Of a stretch of 64,000 bases of DNA, positions 57,850 to 64,000 are shown piece by piece (position 1 is the first letter of the stretch; every line of letters starts with the position of its first letter). The DNA is taken from the NCBI RefSeq assembly GCF_008642235.1, contig NZ_SJEV01000001.1, positions 2,622,400-2,686,399 of the forward strand, given 5' to 3'. The notes below the pieces were generated by a model. It saw only the letters and a program-made list of their open reading frames with translations, had not been told where the DNA came from and ran no database searches. Source of the DNA: Planctomonas psychrotolerans (GTDB lineage: Bacteria; Actinomycetota; Actinomycetes; Actinomycetales; Microbacteriaceae). A program made the position numbers and the translations under genes.

Positions 57850-58209
57850 TCAGTCGAACAGGTCGCTGAGCCAGCTCTCCTTCTTCTTGCCGCGGTATCC
57901 GCCTCGGGTGTCGTACTCGCGGGAGCGGCGGTCGTAGTCGTCGCGGTCCCGCTCCCGGGGCCGTTCGCCGTACGGACGTTCGCCGTACCCGGGCACCGTG
58001 TATCGCGGGTCGGGGTACGGCGGAGGCGGAACGGCACCAGCTGCGGAGGGTCGGGGAGCGCTGGCCGCGGATTCAGCCTCGGCTCGCTCGAGAATCTTGT
58101 CGAGTTCGCCACGATCGAGCCACACCCCGCGGCACTCCGGGCAGTAGTCGATCTCGACTCCGCTGCGTTCGCTCATCACCAGGGTCGCCGAGTCGTTGGG
58201 ACACTTCAC
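57850..58209 (-). CDS. TFIIB-type zinc ribbon protein
   Basis: A 119-residue small protein. MKCPNDSATLVMSERSGVEIDYCPECRGVWLDRGELDKIL is the zf-TFIIB-like domain, with visible ligands Cys3, Cys23 and Cys26 and an Asp at the place of the fourth Cys. The rest is a Pro/Tyr/Arg/Asp-rich disordered region ending ESWLSDLFD. Function is unknown; RNA or protein binding is plausible. It starts at a GTG with a strong AAAGGAG Shine-Dalgarno 9 nt away. Confidence 0.87.
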   Translation of the reverse strand: MKCPNDSATLVMSERSGVEIDYCPECRGVWLDRGELDKILERAEAESAASAPRPSAAGAVPPPPYPDPRYTVPGYGERPYGERPRERDRDDYDRRSREYDTRGGYRGKKKESWLSDLFD

Positions 58210-58343
58210 GGGACGCTCCTTTCGCCGGGGAATCGATCCTATGAGGTCGCTCGAGAGGATTTCTGGACGTCGACCCGTCGACGCGGTGCGACCGGGTCTC
58301 GATCAGACGGGGTTCGGATGCGGCCTTGGTCGCTGCGGGCGGT

Positions 58344-59369
58344 CTATTCGTCGTCATCCGCCGGCACCCGCACCTGCAGGCCGGCCGGCTTGATCCAGGT
58401 GCGCAACGCGGTGGCGCTGCCGAACGGGTCGCCGTCGAGCTCGATGGGGTCGGGCTTGCTGAGGCGCAGCGTCAGCTCCTTGCCCCGCACGTAGTTGAGC
58501 GCCTTGACCTCCTTGGTCATCATCTTGCGACCGAGCTTCGTGCGGCGGAGCACGCCGTTCTCCCACAGGATCTTGACTCCGATCTGGATCCAGCCGATGA
58601 CGTTCTCCGGCCGGAGAATGAGGATGTCGAACTCGCCGTCGTCCACGGCCGCCTCCGGAAGCAGCAGGACATTGGCCTGCAGCGAGCCGCAGTTGCCCAC
58701 GATGATGGTGTGGGCCTTCACCGTGCGCACGCGGTGGTTGTCGAGGCGGTACTTCATGCGCAGCTCGTTACGGTCGGTGAGCGCCTTGCCGATGGCGCCC
58801 ACGTAGGCGAGCCAGCCGACCTTCTTCTTCAGCTCCTCGTCGGTGTTCGCCAGCATCTTGGCGTCGAGCCCGAGCCCCGCCATGACGAGGTAGGCGTGCT
58901 TCGTGAGCGAGCCGTCGTCATGACGGATCTCGATCAGGCCGAGGTCCACCGGGCGGTTCTTGCCGGAGAACGCGCTGTGGATGGAGTGCTCGAGGTCATC
59001 GAGGGTGAGGTTCAGGTTGCGAGCGAGCAGGTTGCCGGTGCCGGAGGGGAGCAGCGCGAGCGTCGCTTCGCTGTCATGCACGATTTCGGCCACGGCGCGC
59101 ACGGTTCCATCGCCGCCCGCCGCGATGATCATGGAGGCGCCCGCGTCGAGCGCCTTGCGGGTGGCCTCCTGACCCGGATCCTCGACGGAGGTCGGGAAGT
59201 ACTGGGTGGCGGCCCACCCGGCGGCCTTCTCCTCCACCTCGACGACGGCCTTGATGGCGTCGAGGTCGACCTTGATCGGGTTGTAGATGAGGCCGGCGAA
59301 GGTCGTGGGGGAGGAGGCGCTGGCGTCGGTGCCGACGGTGGCCTGCGGGGTGGAAGTGGACATCGGCAT
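58344..59369 (-). CDS. Diacylglycerol kinase-type lipid kinase
   Basis: A 341-residue member of the DAGK/YegS catalytic family. AGLIYNPIKVDLDAIKAVV near the N-terminus, IIAAGGDGTVRAVAEIV (nucleotide-binding GGDGT) and ALLPSGTGNLLARNL are diagnostic, and ELDGDPFGSATALRTWIKPAGLQVRVP is the C-terminal lipid-binding part. It likely phosphorylates a membrane lipid. The start is uncertain: ATG at 59369 or 59363 gives the conserved N-terminus, while a GTG at 59420 would add 17 residues. TAGGCT near 59452 may be its -10. Confidence 0.88.
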   Translation of the reverse strand: MPMSTSTPQATVGTDASASSPTTFAGLIYNPIKVDLDAIKAVVEVEEKAAGWAATQYFPTSVEDPGQEATRKALDAGASMIIAAGGDGTVRAVAEIVHDSEATLALLPSGTGNLLARNLNLTLDDLEHSIHSAFSGKNRPVDLGLIEIRHDDGSLTKHAYLVMAGLGLDAKMLANTDEELKKKVGWLAYVGAIGKALTDRNELRMKYRLDNHRVRTVKAHTIIVGNCGSLQANVLLLPEAAVDDGEFDILILRPENVIGWIQIGVKILWENGVLRRTKLGRKMMTKEVKALNYVRGKELTLRLSKPDPIELDGDPFGSATALRTWIKPAGLQVRVPADDDE

Positions 59370-59420
59370 GGATCCGTTCTGCGGCGGAGAGGCGCGGGGA
59401 GAGGTGGGGAAAGACTGCAC

Positions 59421-59617
59421 CGCGATGGACGGGTGTCACGGGTCTCCTCGAAGCCTAGTTCGGTGCGGCACCGCGGTCGACAGGTCCGGGGTGGGCTTGA
59501 CATCGTGGACCGGAGGTGACGGAGCGGAGCGCAAGGGATTCGGACGGCCCGGGCATCCGAGCGACGGTCGCGACCGCCCGGAGCGCGATCCGCGTCACGT
59601 CGGCTCCATCGGTGCGG
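59421..59617. other. Intergenic region without a gene
   Basis: Between the lipid kinase and the helicase leader these roughly 200 bp contain no ORF or RNA I can support. The left end likely holds the minus-strand promoter of the lipid kinase (TAGGCT near 59452, followed by GAGGAG). The right end holds the upstream part of the helicase promoter. Confidence 0.45.
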
Positions 59618-59812
59618 TAAACTGGGCGAGCGCGGGGGACCCTCATCATCATCTCGACCCGAGAAAGCTCAGGTTGCTCGAGATCGGGGTGTTTCCCCTC
59701 AGACCCGCACTGTGCATCGCCGCAACGCGGGTCATCGCCGCTGAACCGGGGACGGGTATGCGGCCCATTTGCACCGCGTTGGTGAGGATGGTCGATTTAG
59801 TCAGGGAGAAGC
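59618..59812 (+). promoter_or_regulatory. Promoter and structured 5' leader of the SNF2 helicase gene
   Basis: TAAACT at 59618-59623 is a good -10, giving a leader of about 180 nt. The leader contains a bipartite hairpin, with outer arms ATCTCGA (59651-59657) and TCGAGAT (59678-59684) and an inner six-of-seven-pair stem with an AAAG loop. A second perfect pair follows: GACCCGC (59702-59708) and GCGGGTC (59727-59733). It matches no riboswitch class I can name. It may regulate the helicase at the RNA level. Confidence 0.45.
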
Positions 59813-61939
59813 ATGGCTCGCACCGGCCAGCGCCGTTCGTCCACCCGTAGCCGAGCCATGGACAACGAGGGGATCATCCCCGTGCTTGCCCGGGCGGTGC
59901 GCGAGGTCGAGACCGCCGCGCAGCGCGGGAAGCTCAAGCCGGCCAACCGCACGAAGTTCCAGGTGATCGCGCTTCTCATGCGCGAGGAGCGGGCGCACGC
60001 CAAGACGGACACCGATCTCACCGACGCGGAACGTGCGGAGACGCTGAAGCGCCTCGACGGCATCGCGTCCATCCTGGCCAAGACGACGGCTCGTGACACC
60101 TCCGTGCTGAGCCTGCTCGATCCGGACGCGACCGTGTCCGAGGCGGCGCGCGCCCTGCGCAAGCAGCTGCTGTTCGAAGGGGGCATCGAGATCGTCACCG
60201 AGGACGCTCTGCCCGCCAAAGCGCCGGAGATCGACGTCGAGCTGGCGCAGAAGCAGGTCGTCCCTGCCTCGGTGAAGGCTCGCGCGCTCGCGAACCCCTT
60301 CCTCGCCCCGGACCTCGACCGGGTGGCGTCGTCCGCGCCCGTGCCGCGCCGTCTCGCCAACTGGGAACTGCTCGGCCCGCTCTTCAAGTCGTTCGAGTAC
60401 GGCGGGGGCGGACGGGTCGCCAGCATGGACCTCCCCGACGCGCCCCGCATCGACCGGCTCTCGCCCGGCCGCATGGAGCTGATGCGGCACCAGGCACGGT
60501 TCCTGGAGCGCGTGCGCCTCGGACACCGCACCTTCCTGCTCGCCGACGAGCCGGGCCTCGGAAAGACCGCCCAGTCGATCCTCGCCGCCTCGATCGCGGA
60601 TGCCTTCCCGCTTCTCGTCGTGGTGCCGAACGTCGTGAAGATGAACTGGGCCCGCGAGGTCGCCCTGTGGACGCCGAACCGGCGGCCGACGGTCATCCAC
60701 GGTGACGGGGACACCCTCGACGCGTTCGCCGACGTGGTCATCGTGAACTACGACGTGCTCGACCGCCACATCGGCTGGCTCGGTACCCTCGGCTTCAAGG
60801 GCATGGTCGTCGACGAGGCGCACTTCATCAAGAACCTGCACTCGCAACGCTCCCAGCACGTCCTCGCGCTCGCCCGCAAGATCCGGGAGCGCGCGTCATC
60901 GCCGCTCATGATGGCGCTCACCGGAACGCCGCTCATCAACGACGTGGACGACTTCCGCGCGATCTGGCAGTTCCTCGGCTGGATCGACGACACGAAGCCC
61001 CTGCCCGAACTGATGGCCCGGTTGGAGGACACGGAGCTGACCCCCGCCGACCCCGGGTTCTTCGCCGAGGCGCGGGAGGCCGTCATCGAGATGGGCATCG
61101 TGCGCCGTCGCAAGGTCGACGTCGCGGCCGATCTGCCCGCCAAGCGCATCGCCGATCTCCCCGTCGAGCTCGATGACGACCTGGGTCGCTCGATCCGCCA
61201 GGCGGAGGCCGAACTGGCTGCCCGCCTCGTCCGGCGCTTCCGAGCGCTCGTCACCGCCCGCGACACGACGGTGGAAGCCGTGCTCGATGGTCCCGCTGCC
61301 GACCTCACCGCGCTGCTCCGGCTCGTGGCCCAGGGCGAGCTCGACGAGTCGAGGGCGGCCAAGACCGGCGAGAACGTCTTCACCATGGTGCGCAGAATCG
61401 GCCAGGCGAAGGCCGGGCTCGCGGCCGACTACGCCGCTCAGCTCGCGCGGTCCGTGGGCAAGGTCGTGTTCTTCGCCAAGCACATCGATGTGATGGACGC
61501 CGCGGAGGCGACCTTGGCCAAGCGCGGCCTGAAGACGGTGTCGATTCGCGGCGACCAGTCGGCGGCGCAGCGGCAGCAGCAGATTGACGCCTTCAACACC
61601 GACCCGGAGGTCGCGGTCGTGGTCGCGTCGCTCACCGCGGCCGGTGTCGGCCTCAACCTCCAGGTCGCCTCGAACGTCGTGCTCGCGGAGCTGTCGTGGA
61701 CGAGCGCGGAGCAGACGCAGGCCATCGACCGGGTGCACCGCATCGGGCAGGCCGAGCCGGTGACCGCGTGGCGGATCATCGCCTCGCAGACCATCGACGC
61801 GCGGATCGCCGAACTCATCGACAGCAAGGCGGGGCTCGCGGCTCGCGCGCTCGACGGTGAGGATGTCGACCCGTCAGCCGCCGGCTCGGTTCAGCTCGAG
61901 GCACTCGTGTCGCTGCTCCGGGAGGGCCTCGGCCTGTAG
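59813..61939 (+). CDS. SNF2-family DEAD/DEAH helicase
   Basis: A 708-residue SF2 ATPase. Residues 1-190 form a family-specific N-terminal region with a coiled segment. Motif I is DEPGLGKT (245-252), motif II is DEAH (334-337) in GMVVDEAHFIKN, motif III is MALTGTPLIN, and the C-terminal lobe has motif V VASLTAAGVGLNLQVAS and motif VI QAIDRVHRIGQ (636-646). SNF2 proteins move along double-stranded DNA or remodel protein-DNA complexes. Bacterial SMARCAL1/HepA-like types recycle RNA polymerase or remodel forks. GGGAGAAGC precedes the ATG. Confidence 0.92.
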   Translation: MARTGQRRSSTRSRAMDNEGIIPVLARAVREVETAAQRGKLKPANRTKFQVIALLMREERAHAKTDTDLTDAERAETLKRLDGIASILAKTTARDTSVLSLLDPDATVSEAARALRKQLLFEGGIEIVTEDALPAKAPEIDVELAQKQVVPASVKARALANPFLAPDLDRVASSAPVPRRLANWELLGPLFKSFEYGGGGRVASMDLPDAPRIDRLSPGRMELMRHQARFLERVRLGHRTFLLADEPGLGKTAQSILAASIADAFPLLVVVPNVVKMNWAREVALWTPNRRPTVIHGDGDTLDAFADVVIVNYDVLDRHIGWLGTLGFKGMVVDEAHFIKNLHSQRSQHVLALARKIRERASSPLMMALTGTPLINDVDDFRAIWQFLGWIDDTKPLPELMARLEDTELTPADPGFFAEAREAVIEMGIVRRRKVDVAADLPAKRIADLPVELDDDLGRSIRQAEAELAARLVRRFRALVTARDTTVEAVLDGPAADLTALLRLVAQGELDESRAAKTGENVFTMVRRIGQAKAGLAADYAAQLARSVGKVVFFAKHIDVMDAAEATLAKRGLKTVSIRGDQSAAQRQQQIDAFNTDPEVAVVVASLTAAGVGLNLQVASNVVLAELSWTSAEQTQAIDRVHRIGQAEPVTAWRIIASQTIDARIAELIDSKAGLAARALDGEDVDPSAAGSVQLEALVSLLREGLGL

Positions 61940-62013
61940 CGTTCGGCGCGCACGCATCCCCGGTCGAGCGTGCGGGCCGGGGACCGCGCGAAGACCCGTT
62001 GCGCGGATCCGCG

Positions 62014-62643
62014 TCAGGCGTGCGCGCGGATGAACTCGAGCGCGTCCAGCTGCATCGCGGCGGACACCTCGTGGGACACGCCCGCGTACCGACGTTCGGT
62101 GAGCGTCGTGTGGGCGTGCAGCCAGCGCGACGTGCTCGCCGCCACGGAACGGGGGATCACGTCGTCGAGATCGCCGTGCCCGGAGAAGAAGGGCGGTCGC
62201 CGCGCCGAAAGCTCGGCGTCGCCCCGATGCCGCCACGGCTCGACGACGAAGCCCGACAGCTGCACCCCGTAGGCGAAGCGCTGGGGCGCGAGCCGCAACA
62301 GCTGCATCACCATCGCGCCGCCCTGGGAGAAACCCAGCAGGCCGACCGATGGGAATCCGGGGTGGCCGTCGAGCCAGTCGAGGATCGCTCTCGCGGAGAC
62401 GTTCGCCTGTCCCGCCCCGTGATGGTCCGCGTCCAGCCAGCCCCAGCGATCCCGTACCGGCAGCGAACCCCGCAGGGAGGCGGCGACCAGGGGCGCGGGC
62501 AGCCGGTCGACCACGGCGTCGAGGTCTCGCTCCACTCCGCCATAGCCGTGCATCAGCAGGATCAGTGGTCGACCGGGACGGTGCTCCGGGGGAGCCGACC
62601 ACAGCACGGCGTCTCCGTCTACCGGAGCGGGACGGACGGCCAT
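62014..62643 (-). CDS. Phospholipase/carboxylesterase family alpha/beta hydrolase
   Basis: A 209-residue esterase. LILLMHGYGGVERDLDAVVDRL, the nucleophile Ser106 in GLLGFSQGGAMVMQL, Asp160 or Asp161 in SGHGDLDDVIP and His191 in YAGVSHEV complete the triad. It belongs to the LYPLA-like group, which hydrolyses short-chain acyl esters or lysophospholipids. Start at 62643 with TAGGCT 6 nt upstream, so leaderless. A 19-bp repeat array lies just beyond its presumed -35 region. It converges with the helicase gene. Confidence 0.9.
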   Translation of the reverse strand: MAVRPAPVDGDAVLWSAPPEHRPGRPLILLMHGYGGVERDLDAVVDRLPAPLVAASLRGSLPVRDRWGWLDADHHGAGQANVSARAILDWLDGHPGFPSVGLLGFSQGGAMVMQLLRLAPQRFAYGVQLSGFVVEPWRHRGDAELSARRPPFFSGHGDLDDVIPRSVAASTSRWLHAHTTLTERRYAGVSHEVSAAMQLDALEFIRAHA

Positions 62644-62649
62644 GCTGCG

Positions 62650-62655
62650 AGCCTA
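62650..62655 (-). promoter_or_regulatory. Leaderless -10 element of the carboxylesterase gene
   Basis: TAGGCT reads on the minus strand at 62655-62650 with 6 nt (cgcagc) before the ATG at 62643. The hexamer is identical to the ones at 2241-2250 and 28613-28618. Confidence 0.6.
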
Positions 62656-62681
62656 CGTCCAAGGGGCGAGCGTCTGACGCG

Positions 62682-62757
62682 CGGCGACGCGTCCACCCTG
62701 CGGCGACGCGTCCACCCTGCGGCGACGCGTCTGACGCGAGGCGACGCGTCCACCCAA
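62682..62757. repeat. Four 19-bp tandem repeats with GACGCGTC core
   Basis: Units of 19 bp at 62682, 62701, 62720 and 62739 share GGCGACGCGTC. Copies one and two are identical (CGGCGACGCGTCCACCCTG). Copies three and four vary in the second half. Each contains the 8-bp palindrome GACGCGTC. The array lies between the esterase start and the mycoredoxin stop, both on the minus strand. Protein binding or replication slippage are possible explanations. Confidence 0.8.
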
Positions 62758-62777
62758 GGGGCCGAGCTTCTCACCGG

Positions 62778-63029
62778 TTAGACGCGGGCGGCGACCTCGG
62801 CGAGCGAGGGGTTCGTGGCGCTCGACCCGTCCGCGAAGAGCACGGTGGGCACCGTCTGGTTCCCTCCGTTGATGGCCTCGACGAGCTCGGCCGTGCCGGG
62901 GACGTTCTCGATGTTCACCTCGGTGTAGCCGATGCCGGCACGGTCGAGCTGGGACTTGAGTCGCTTGCAGTAGCCGCACCAGGACGTGGAGAACATCGTG
63001 ATGGTGCCGGCCGCGGGAATGTGATCCAT
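62778..63029 (-). CDS. mrx1: Mycoredoxin
   Basis: An 83-residue glutaredoxin-fold protein that reduces mycothiol-mixed disulfides. ITMFSTSWCGYCKRLKSQLDRAGIGY has the redox pair Cys18-Gly-Tyr-Cys21, and NQTVPTVLFADG has the cis-Pro61 loop. The sequence IENVPGTAELVEAINGGN is typical for Mrx1. Presence implies mycothiol metabolism in this organism. No clear -10 hexamer or Shine-Dalgarno lies in front of the ATG at 63029. Confidence 0.92.
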   Translation of the reverse strand: MDHIPAAGTITMFSTSWCGYCKRLKSQLDRAGIGYTEVNIENVPGTAELVEAINGGNQTVPTVLFADGSSATNPSLAEVAARV

Positions 63030-63092
63030 ACGCAGCCCAACACGGCGGCCGTCGCGGAGATTCCCACCACAACCGATCCCAACAGGAGAGCG

Positions 63093-63162
63093 CGGTAACG
63101 GTTCCGCCGGATCTCACAACGCGGATGCGCTCGTGTGATGCGGGCGGAACACGACGGTAACG
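63093..63162. promoter_or_regulatory. Repeated CGGTAACG boxes upstream of narK
   Basis: The 8-mer CGGTAACG occurs at 63093-63100 and again at 63155-63162, 62 bp apart, in the region between mycoredoxin and narK. A -10 like TAGCGT lies at 63194-63199. GTAAC half-sites occur in some actinobacterial nitrogen- and phosphate-regulator sites, but the spacing does not match a complete known motif. Confidence 0.3.
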
Positions 63163-63239
63163 AAAGCGCACGACTCCCGGAAACACGGCATCCGTAGCGT
63201 CGGGGTCACGTAAGCACCCCTGCTTGGCACGGAGGACTG

Positions 63240-64000
63240 ATGACCGATACAGCACTCGACACCGCGATGGCCGAACCGAGCTCGACGGGGCGCGCGCCCG
63301 TCGAGCTCGTGCACCGACCCGGCAGGTGGATCGACAACTGGGATGCCGAGAACGTGACGCTGTGGGAGCGGGCCGGCCGCACCATCGCCCGCCGCAACCT
63401 GCGCTGGTCGATCTTCGCCGAGTTCCTCGGTTTCGTGGTGTGGCAGCTGTGGAGCATCGTCGTGGTGCAACTGCCCGCCGCGGGCTTCTCCTTCGACACC
63501 GGGCAGATCTTCTGGCTGATCTCCATGCCGAGTCTCGTCGGCGCCACCCTGCGCTTTCCCTACACCTTTCTCGTGCCGAGGTTCGGCGGACGCAACTGGA
63601 CGATCATCTCCGCCGGGCTGCTGCTCATCCCGTCCATCGCCCTCGGCGTCGTGGTGACCCGGCCGGAGACGCCATTCGGAGTCATGTTGTTCATCGCCGC
63701 CCTCGCGGGCTTCGGCGGTGGCAACTTCGCCAGCTCGATGGCGAACATCACCTTCTTCTATCCGCAACGCGAGAAGGGCTGGGCTCTCGGGCTGAACGCC
63801 GCCGGGGGCAACCTCGGTGCCGCCGTCGCGCAACTCGCCGTGCCGATCGTCATCACGATCGGTGCCGCAGCCACGGCGAACCTCTCCCTCGCCGGCTGGG
63901 TCTGGGTCCCGTTCATCCTGCTGGCCATGTTCGGCGCCTACCGCTACATGGACAACCTCACGAGCGCGAAGGCCGACTTCTCGGCATCTGCCGCCGCCGT
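63240..64000 (+). CDS. narK: NarK-type nitrate/nitrite MFS transporter, N-terminal part (partial)
   Basis: The first 253 codons of a nitrate/nitrite transporter that runs off the window. The extended N-terminus (residues 1-55) is followed by LRWSIFAEFLGFVVWQLWSIV (helix 1) and ISMPSLVGATLRFPYTFLVPRFGGRNW. The nitrate signature FGGGNFASSMANITFFYPQREKGWALGLNAAGGNLG is at about 160-195. It transports nitrate in or nitrite out, for respiration or assimilation. The ATG at 63240 has GGAGG (63231-63235) 4 nt upstream. Confidence 0.93.
   Translation, partial: MTDTALDTAMAEPSSTGRAPVELVHRPGRWIDNWDAENVTLWERAGRTIARRNLRWSIFAEFLGFVVWQLWSIVVVQLPAAGFSFDTGQIFWLISMPSLVGATLRFPYTFLVPRFGGRNWTIISAGLLLIPSIALGVVVTRPETPFGVMLFIAALAGFGGGNFASSMANITFFYPQREKGWALGLNAAGGNLGAAVAQLAVPIVITIGAAATANLSLAGWVWVPFILLAMFGAYRYMDNLTSAKADFSASAAA

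Noticed and set aside
59624-59812. Helicase leader considered as a c-di-AMP (ydaO) riboswitch
   Set aside because: Some GGG/CCG-rich blocks look similar, but the conserved core elements of that class could not be placed.
59758-59850. 30-codon upstream frame overlapping the helicase start
   Set aside because: No convincing Shine-Dalgarno and no family features; mentioned only with the leader.

Overview
The window is one chromosomal stretch of a high-GC Gram-positive bacterium. Very GC-rich codon use, GTG/TTG starts, a mycoredoxin (mycothiol redox system), an imuA'-imuB-dnaE2 mutasome, a DUF222/HNH endonuclease and the order infB-rbfA-(...)-truB-(...)-ribF all point to Actinobacteria, most probably Microbacteriaceae. 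Genus cannot be fixed from the sequence alone. No rRNA, tRNA, CRISPR array, insertion sequence or prophage was recognised. Most of the window is ordinary core and accessory chromosome, cut by several families of short intergenic repeats.

Layout. 1-7.1 kb: translation and RNA-modification core (infB end, rbfA, truB, ribF), with mutY, a uridine-kinase-like gene, a ketopantoate-reductase gene and a 133-bp-period repeat block lying between rbfA and truB. 7-16.7 kb: membrane proteins (DUF1761, DUF2254, an ion-channel-like protein with an altered filter), an old-yellow-enzyme reductase, a SulP transporter with divergent merR, a core MetE-like methyltransferase, an LLM monooxygenase preceded by a Cys-rich small ORF, and a YdeI-like gene. 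16.9-20.9 kb: a large secreted phosphoesterase, a GyrI-like protein and a coiled-coil protein. 21-24.9 kb: four small regulator cassettes (DUF72, padR-HAAS, arsR-VOC, membrane protein-gntR) with readable operators. 24.9-34.8 kb: two MFS exporters, a DUF6412-like/YidC2 pair, a TIGR03083-like protein, a phosphatase, a frameshifted DUF222/HNH gene, an SRPBCC / 27-residue ORF / DUF4166 operon and a nucleotidyltransferase.

35-41.1 kb is the SOS mutasome operon imuA'-imuB-dnaE2. A LexA box lies inside its promoter, start and stop codons overlap, and imuB carries an internal repeat expansion. 41.1-47.5 kb: a repeat locus, ROK kinase, SRPBCC protein, deoC and two aldehyde dehydrogenase genes (the second lacks its catalytic half), and grpB. 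47.5-57.8 kb: SDR-DUF2867 fusion, CAP protein, phosphoribosyltransferase, SGNH hydrolase, macro-domain protein, homocysteine methyltransferase, S9 peptidase, a hydrolase-fold pseudoenzyme and a glutathionyl-hydroquinone-reductase-like protein. 57.8-64 kb: zinc-ribbon protein, lipid kinase, SNF2 helicase behind a structured leader, carboxylesterase, a 19-bp repeat array, mycoredoxin and the start of narK.

A theme that runs through the window is leaderless transcription: about a dozen genes have a TANNNT -10 hexamer exactly 6 or 7 nt before the start codon. At mutY / kinase one palindromic hexamer pair appears to serve both divergent genes. I did not find a clearly new multi-gene defence or biosynthetic system. 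The most unusual items are the palindromic bidirectional promoter, the imuB repeat expansion, the paired truncated aldehyde dehydrogenase, the GSG-filter channel-like protein, two small translationally placed ORFs, and two convergent gene pairs that share a CTAG as both stop codons.
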